A stretch of DNA of 64,000 bases. Origin: Halobacillus sp. Marseille-Q1614 (GTDB lineage: Bacteria > Bacillota > Bacilli > Bacillales > Halobacillaceae). A model generated the notes under the pieces. The model worked only from the letters and a program-made list of their open reading frames with translations. It had not been told where the DNA came from and did no database searches. The stretch spans positions 2,852,001-2,916,000 of the forward strand of contig NZ_CADDWH010000001.1 in assembly GCF_902809865.1 (NCBI RefSeq). Direction: 5' to 3'. This document shows, in pieces, positions 59,012 through 64,000 of the stretch (position 1 is its first letter; every line of letters starts with the position of its first letter). The position numbers and the translations under genes were made by a program.

Positions 59012-61234
59012 ATGCAATCAATTCAAACGACTTTTTGGCAGGAATGGCTGGAAACACAAAAAGCCTCCTTTCCTTCTTTAGAATTGGATCGAATCATTGA
59101 AAAATCAAAGAATTTACCAGGAAACAGAAACGAACAGGCAAAAACTCTTGTGCTGGAATGCCTTGCAGAAATTAGTGAAACATTGCCGGACTGGACGTAT
59201 GTAGCGAGCCGGATCCATTTGCAGCAAATGTACGAAGAAGCTATGAAAAATCGCGGAACCGAACATCCATATACCGGGTTCTATCAATTGCTGAATCAGC
59301 TTATGGAGGAAGATATTTATACTTCTTCCCTTCTCAATTACTATTCAGAAGCAGAAGTAAATGAGTTGGAAGAGGCGCTTGTACCAGAGAGGGACGGACT
59401 GTTTACTTATATTGGGGTGAAAACGCTCGGAGACCGCTATTTAGCCAAATCTAAGTCTGGCCAAGTTTTTGAACTTCCGCAGGAGCGTTTTATGATTATC
59501 GCCATGACTCTGATGGCAGATGAACCAAAAGCCAATCGTTTAAAATTAGTTAAAGAATCCTATTGGGCGCTGAGCAGCCTCTATATGACGGTGGCCACCC
59601 CGACTCTGGCCAATGCCGGGAAGCGGTATGGGCAGCTGAGCTCCTGCTTTATAGATACGGTGGATGACAGCCTCCAATCGATTTACGACAGCAACACAGA
59701 TATTGCGAACTTAAGCAAGCACGGTGGAGGAATTGGTGTTTACTTAGGAAAAATCCGCAGCCGCGGCAGTGATATCCGCGGATTTAAGGGGGTTTCCTCC
59801 GGAGTTCTCCCCTGGATGAAGCAGATTAACAATACAGCTGTCAGCGTTGATCAGCTCGGACAGCGTCAGGGGGCTGTAGCGGTTTACTTAGATGTATGGC
59901 ATAAAGATATTTTCCCGTTCTTAGATAGCCGGCTGAATAATGGCGATGAGCGCCAGCGGACTCATGACCTATTTACAGGCGTCTCTATCCCTGATCTGTT
60001 CATGGAAGCCGTCGAGAACCGTGATAACTGGTATTTATTTGACCCTCACGAAGTTCGAACCGTCATGGGTTTTTCATTAGAGGACTCTTATGATGAAGTG
60101 CGGGGTTTGGGATCCTTTAGGAACCGCTATGAAGCATGCATTCAGGAGGACCGCCTTTCAAAGGAAAAGGTTCCCGCCATTGAAATCATGAAGCGTATTA
60201 TGATTGGACAGCTCGAAACCGGTACGCCATACATGTTTTACCGTGATGAAGTAAACCGAATGAACCCAAATTCTCATAAAGGCATGATCTACTGCAGCAA
60301 TCTCTGCACAGAAATCACCCAAAACCAGAGTCCGACAACGCAGGAAGAACAGCGGGTCGAAGATGGAAAAATCATTACTATAAAGACTCCCGGCGAATTT
60401 GTTGTCTGCAATCTGTCCAGCATTAATCTAGGCAGAGCCGTCCCCGCCAACGTGCTGCAAAGACTCATTTCGATTCAAGTACGAATGCTCGACAATGTCA
60501 TCGAGCGAAATACGATCCCTGTCCTGCAGGCACAGCTGACGAACCAGTCTTACAGAGGCATTGGCTTAGGAACTTTTGGATGGGCGCATCTATTAGCACA
60601 GAAAAAAATAGCCTGGGAGTCAGGTGAGGCTGTCGATTACACAAATGAGGTTTATGAAGAGATTGCCTATTACACGATAGTAGCCAGCAGCGAGCTGGCA
60701 AAAGAAAAAGGCAGCTACCCGCTCTTTGAAGGATCAGACTGGGATACGGGGCAATTTTTTGTTAAACGGGCGTTTGACCAACACGGAAAGTTTGACTGGC
60801 CTAAGCTTCAGGATAAGGTGCATCGTGATGGCATCCGCAATGGTTACCTTATGGCCGTTGCCCCTAATTCAAGTACGTCTCTTATTGCAGGAAGCACAGC
60901 CAGCATTGACCCTATATTTAAAAAATTCTATTCCGAAGAAAAGAAAGATTTCAAGATTCCAGTCACAGCTCCCGATCTAAGCCCTGAAACTTACTGGTAT
61001 TATAAATCAGCTTATGACATTGATCAGCATACGAGCATTAAGCAAAATGCTGCACGTCAGCGATATGTGGACCAGTCGATTTCTTTTAACTTGTATGTAA
61101 AAAACACCATTAAAGCAAAAGAGCTGCTTACTCTCCACCTGGACGCATGGAAATCAGGGTTAAAAACGACTTACTACACCCGCTCTACTTCAAGCCAGGG
61201 TGAATTTGACGAATGTGAAAGCTGCTCATCGTAA
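59012..61234 (+). CDS. nrdA: Class I ribonucleoside-diphosphate reductase, alpha subunit
   Basis: 740 residues, catalytic subunit. Substrate-site cysteines C212 (QLSSCFIDT) and C466 (FVVCNLSSINLG), radical cysteine C432 with N430 and E434 (SNLCTEI), and the C-terminal redox pair C735/C738 (ECESC). The sequence is of the NrdA type rather than the NrdE of B. subtilis. Only the last part of an ATP-cone-like region is present at the N-terminus, so dATP inhibition may be absent. AAAGGAG before ATG 59012. Preceded by a cobalamin riboswitch; no nrdI gene nearby. The symbol follows similarity; some would label it nrdE. Confidence 0.93.
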   Translation: MQSIQTTFWQEWLETQKASFPSLELDRIIEKSKNLPGNRNEQAKTLVLECLAEISETLPDWTYVASRIHLQQMYEEAMKNRGTEHPYTGFYQLLNQLMEEDIYTSSLLNYYSEAEVNELEEALVPERDGLFTYIGVKTLGDRYLAKSKSGQVFELPQERFMIIAMTLMADEPKANRLKLVKESYWALSSLYMTVATPTLANAGKRYGQLSSCFIDTVDDSLQSIYDSNTDIANLSKHGGGIGVYLGKIRSRGSDIRGFKGVSSGVLPWMKQINNTAVSVDQLGQRQGAVAVYLDVWHKDIFPFLDSRLNNGDERQRTHDLFTGVSIPDLFMEAVENRDNWYLFDPHEVRTVMGFSLEDSYDEVRGLGSFRNRYEACIQEDRLSKEKVPAIEIMKRIMIGQLETGTPYMFYRDEVNRMNPNSHKGMIYCSNLCTEITQNQSPTTQEEQRVEDGKIITIKTPGEFVVCNLSSINLGRAVPANVLQRLISIQVRMLDNVIERNTIPVLQAQLTNQSYRGIGLGTFGWAHLLAQKKIAWESGEAVDYTNEVYEEIAYYTIVASSELAKEKGSYPLFEGSDWDTGQFFVKRAFDQHGKFDWPKLQDKVHRDGIRNGYLMAVAPNSSTSLIAGSTASIDPIFKKFYSEEKKDFKIPVTAPDLSPETYWYYKSAYDIDQHTSIKQNAARQRYVDQSISFNLYVKNTIKAKELLTLHLDAWKSGLKTTYYTRSTSSQGEFDECESCSS

Positions 61235-61246
61235 GGAGGAATTAAT

Positions 61247-62287
61247 ATGGATCAAATACTAGACAAACGAAAGCTCGTGGATCATAACGCGCCAAACGCA
61301 TCTACCGGGATCGTCAATGGCAGAAGTTCCAATGTGCTGAATTGGGACAACACCCGCTATTCCTGGGCATACCCAATGTATAAAACGATGCTTGCCAACT
61401 TCTGGATACCAAGTGAAATTAACATGAGCAATGACTTGAAACAGTGGCCGTCTCTTTCTGAGCAAGAACAGAACTCTTTTAAAAAGATCATTGGACTGCT
61501 TGCATTCTTAGATTCTATCCAAACAGATTACTCCGGCAAAATCGCAGACTATTTAACAGATTCGAGCCTCTCGGCATTAATGCAGGTGCTTGCTTTTCAA
61601 GAGGTTGTCCATAACCAGTCTTATTCTTATGTATTATCCACTCTTGTCGATCAAGGCGAACAGGAGAAAATTTTTGAGTACTGGAAGCATGACGACATTC
61701 TAATAGAAAGAAATCAGTTTATCACTGATGGATATGAAGAATTTGCCGATCATCCAAGCCTTGATTCTTTCTTAAAATCCATCGTGTATGATGTCGTGTT
61801 AGAAGGCTTGTTCTTTTATGCCGGTTTTGCCTTCTTCTACAACCTGGCAAGAAATCAGAAAATGGTTTCGACAAGCACAATGATTAACTACATCAACCGG
61901 GATGAGCAGATCCACGTTAATTTATTTGCCCATATTTTTAAAGAAACGCTAAACGAAAATCCTGATCTCGACCGTAAGAAATATGAAGAGTTTACGACAG
62001 AAACCTTTAAAAAAGCCGTGGAACTGGAAATCAAATGGGCTCACCATATCATCGGCAGCAGTTTTCCAGGGATTCCAATTAAAGACTTAGAAGATTATAT
62101 CCGCTATATTGCCAACAAACGCTGTAAGCTCCTTGGCGCAGTCAAGCCATACCCTGAATATAATGAAAATCCATTAAAATGGATTCGCGCTTATCAAGAA
62201 GTCGATGAAGGAAAATCCGATTTCTTTGAGCAGAAATCAAGACAATACACGAAAGTATCAGAAGACAATGGATTCGATGATTTATAA
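61247..62287 (+). CDS. nrdB: Class I ribonucleoside-diphosphate reductase, beta subunit
   Basis: 346 residues, ferritin-like. Metal ligands D89, E119, H122, E186, E220 and H223 and the radical tyrosine Y126 (FQEVVHNQSYSY) are all present in the E. coli R2 pattern. The conserved acidic tail GFDDL binds the alpha subunit. It generates the tyrosyl radical with a Fe or Mn centre. 12 bases after nrdA with AAGGAGG; a terminator follows. Confidence 0.94.
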   Translation: MDQILDKRKLVDHNAPNASTGIVNGRSSNVLNWDNTRYSWAYPMYKTMLANFWIPSEINMSNDLKQWPSLSEQEQNSFKKIIGLLAFLDSIQTDYSGKIADYLTDSSLSALMQVLAFQEVVHNQSYSYVLSTLVDQGEQEKIFEYWKHDDILIERNQFITDGYEEFADHPSLDSFLKSIVYDVVLEGLFFYAGFAFFYNLARNQKMVSTSTMINYINRDEQIHVNLFAHIFKETLNENPDLDRKKYEEFTTETFKKAVELEIKWAHHIIGSSFPGIPIKDLEDYIRYIANKRCKLLGAVKPYPEYNENPLKWIRAYQEVDEGKSDFFEQKSRQYTKVSEDNGFDDL

Positions 62288-62304
62288 ATCCGCGATCCTC
62301 CCGC

Positions 62305-62343
62305 TAACAGGTTATTCTCTTGAAGAATGGCCTGTTTTTTATT
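62305..62343 (+). terminator. Terminator of nrdAB
   Basis: AACAGGTTATTCT pairs with AGAATGGCCTGTT (two mismatches), then TTTT. Confidence 0.85.
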
Positions 62344-62372
62344 CTTTATGGTGATTAAGACTGCTCAATAAA

Positions 62373-62842
62373 TAAAAACAGCTCAGGCCCTCCGTGGCCA
62401 CTGAAAAACTGAAGATCTGTGAAAGGTAGAATTTCAAGAGATTTGTGCCCTTATTCCTTCATAAGTTTCACGATTTGTTTCCCATTAGCTGTGAAATTCG
62501 CCATCGCACCTTGAATGTGGACGGTCTAACATCAAATCTCTCACTTTTATGTATTACTTTCATTGTACAAGAAAAAAGAGTGACTTTCTTTTAAAAATCT
62601 AAGAAAATCACTCTTTATAGATTGGCTCTGTTGATTCTACGATGAGCGTTCGGTGGTGACGCCTGCGGGAACAGCGCGAGCCGAAGATCCACTTGGTCAA
62701 GTGATCTTCTTGACTAAGTTAGCTTCAGGCCGTGCCCGCGGCAAGCATCCACCGACAAGCGGTTCGGAACAACAAACTTTAACAGCTCTTTTAGATTAGA
62801 AAGGACTTTTTCAGTGGCTTCGGCCATCCTGAGCTGTTTTTA
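62373..62842. repeat. Inverted-repeat-bounded intergenic segment (possible decayed mobile element)
   Basis: The outer sequences match in inverted orientation: TAAAAACAGCTCAGG at 62373-62387 and again, complemented, at the right end, each continuing to GCCACTGAAAAA. Inside are a further hairpin (AAAGAGTGA...TCACTCTTT, about 62576-62617) and repeat family A copy 8. No transposase is seen. This fills the 550-base gap between nrdB and nadA; the right arm abuts the nadA stop codon. Confidence 0.5.
62640..62770. repeat. Dispersed palindromic repeat, family A copy 8 (divergent)
   Basis: GACGCCTGCGGGAACAGCGC, AGCCGAAGATCC and GGCCGTGCCCGCGGCAAGCA with near-palindromic ends (TTCGGTGG/TCGGTGGA). Closest to the GC-rich form of the family. 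Confidence 0.7.
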
Positions 62843-63937
62843 TCGCGACAACATTCTTTCCAGGGCAGCCATTGCCAGCTGTTTAGTCTCTGTATCCACG
62901 GTTATAATATGGTGAGGATCCTCCTCTATAATGCTTTCAAGTGACCATAGCAAATGAGGCAGGTCAATTCGGTTCATTGTTAAGCATGAACACATATTAG
63001 GATTTAATGAAAAAACATTTTTTTCAGCTTCCTGCTGTGCTATACGGTTTACTAGGTTCATCTCTGTTCCAACGGCCCATTTCGTTCCAGCAGGGGCTTG
63101 TCGAATCACATCGATAATTTTATTCGTCGATCCCGCTTCATCTGCTGACTGAACAACATCGAATGAACACTCCGGGTGGACGATTACATTTACATCAGGG
63201 TGATTAGCTTTTACTTGCTTTATATTTTCTAAGGTGAATTTTTCATGTACAGAGCAGTGCCCCTTCCACAAGATCATTCGAATATTATGAGCTTCTCCTT
63301 CATATTCAAGCGTATCACTTAACGGGTTCCATACAGCCATTTGGCTCAGGGAAATCCCAAGGTCATAAGCCGTATTACGACCCAGATGCTGATCAGGCAG
63401 AAATAGAACACACTGCTTCTTAGTAAAAGCCCATTCAAGCATCTGAGCAGCATTTGAAGAGGTTACGGTCGAACCGTTATGTTCTCCGCAAAAAGCTTTA
63501 ATCGCGGCTGTACTATTAACGTAGGTGACTGGCAGAATGTTATCTCCCAGCTTCGCCTGGAGTTTTGGCCATGCTCTTTCCACTTGCTGAATAGTAGCCA
63601 TATCAGCCATAGAACAGCCAGCTCTTAAATCTGGGAGCAGCACTGTTTGATGCTCAGCAGATAGTATATCAGCTGTTTCTGCCATAAAGTGCACCCCACA
63701 AAAAACGATATACTCTGCCTCTTTGTTGCTCGCAGCTGCCTTTGCCAGCTGCAGCGAGTCCCCGGTCGCATCGGCAAATTGAATAACTTCATCTTTTTGA
63801 TAATAATGCCCTGGCATATATAGACGTTTTCCGAGCTTTCTTTTTATTGACCAGACCCGTCTTTTCATCTCCTGTTCACTCATCGAGCGGATATGCTCAG
63901 GAAGTGTATGAGCCTGAAAGCTTTGTAAGACCTTCAT
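62840..63937 (-). CDS. nadA: Quinolinate synthase
   Basis: 365 residues (368 in B. subtilis). It condenses iminoaspartate with dihydroxyacetone phosphate to quinolinate in NAD synthesis and carries a [4Fe-4S] cluster. The three cluster cysteines appear in DLRAGCSMADMA (C108), IVHPECSFDVVQ and NPNMCSCLTMNRI. MPGHYYQKDEVIQFAD and YVNSTAAIKAF bind substrate. It starts at ATG 63937, 63 bases from the window edge; any nadB/nadC neighbours lie outside. Confidence 0.95.
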   Translation of the reverse strand: MKVLQSFQAHTLPEHIRSMSEQEMKRRVWSIKRKLGKRLYMPGHYYQKDEVIQFADATGDSLQLAKAAASNKEAEYIVFCGVHFMAETADILSAEHQTVLLPDLRAGCSMADMATIQQVERAWPKLQAKLGDNILPVTYVNSTAAIKAFCGEHNGSTVTSSNAAQMLEWAFTKKQCVLFLPDQHLGRNTAYDLGISLSQMAVWNPLSDTLEYEGEAHNIRMILWKGHCSVHEKFTLENIKQVKANHPDVNVIVHPECSFDVVQSADEAGSTNKIIDVIRQAPAGTKWAVGTEMNLVNRIAQQEAEKNVFSLNPNMCSCLTMNRIDLPHLLWSLESIIEEDPHHIITVDTETKQLAMAALERMLSR

Positions 63938-64000
63938 GTAATGACTTCCTTTCTATCTTGAATTTAATAATTACTGTTTTGGGCTTTCTATTAAAAGGCT

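Noticed and set aside
62400-62460. Short minus-strand frame reading GAMANFTANGKQIVKLMKE before a TAA
   Set aside because: Only about 23 codons between stops, no ribosome site and no recognised family; perhaps a transposase tail but not supportable.
1-64000. CRISPR arrays, tRNA or rRNA genes, phage modules, intact insertion sequences
   Set aside because: No regularly spaced direct repeats, no CCA-ended cloverleaf sequences, no rRNA landmarks and no complete transposase or integrase were seen on either strand.

Overview
The window reads as chromosome of a low-GC, Gram-positive member of the Bacillaceae. The gene order tex-rsbX-sigB-rsbWVUTSR-mazF-mazE-alr-lipoprotein-acpS-rhomboid-cshA is the same neighbourhood, in the same order, as in Bacillus subtilis. 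Strong AAGGAGG ribosome sites, frequent GTG/TTG starts, lipobox lipoproteins and hairpin-plus-T-run terminators between most genes fit this. The dispersed palindromic repeats, a DUF368 transporter and many acidic proteins suggest a halotolerant genus such as Halobacillus, but that is inference. No rRNA, tRNA, CRISPR array, prophage or intact insertion sequence was seen.

Layout. 1-15 kb: tex (cut by the window edge), the complete general-stress module (RsbR/S/T stressosome, RsbU, RsbV/RsbW, SigB, RsbX) with its internal SigB promoter, the MazEF toxin-antitoxin pair, alanine racemase, a lipoprotein, NAD(P)HX repair enzyme, AcpS, rhomboid protease and the CshA helicase behind a long leader containing a terminator-like hairpin. 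15-30 kb: transporters, DegV, esterase, YppG-like protein, glutaredoxin, NAD-binding protein, an ABC-F ATPase preceded by a 34-codon leader peptide and terminator, two MarR regulators, a lipid kinase, an orphan Yip1-like/HlyD-like pair, a luciferase-like oxidoreductase and a VOC protein. 30-36 kb: a YnjBCD-type ABC importer operon ending in a TVP38/TMEM64 membrane protein, then a thioredoxin and an FAD oxidoreductase. 36-43 kb: DUF368 (PopT-type) transporter, nucleotidyltransferase, small redox and stress proteins, and a decayed 740-bp gap carrying a lytic transglycosylase remnant. 43-53 kb: second lipid kinase, acetyltransferases, mtnU, nitric oxide synthase with CoA-disulfide reductase, mtnE, DUF2254 protein, CzcD/CzrA-type metal efflux, YdaG-like stress protein. 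53-64 kb: Bax-inhibitor-like protein, DUF915 hydrolase, cystine transporter, two methyltransferases, a cobalamin riboswitch controlling class I ribonucleotide reductase nrdAB, and nadA.

How it fits together. Besides the classical SigB promoter before rsbV, close matches to GTTTAA-N12-14-GGGTAT stand in front of the glutaredoxin, the NAD-binding protein, the DUF2254 protein and the Bax-inhibitor homologue, with slightly weaker ones before acpS and cdr-nos. The sigma factor encoded here may therefore control several of its neighbours. Two riboregulated leaders are clear: ABC-F (probable translation-coupled attenuation) and nrdAB (B12-dependent termination). A third, before cshA, is a candidate. 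At least eight copies of one palindromic repeat family lie in intergenic gaps, one of them between the B12 riboswitch terminator and nrdA.
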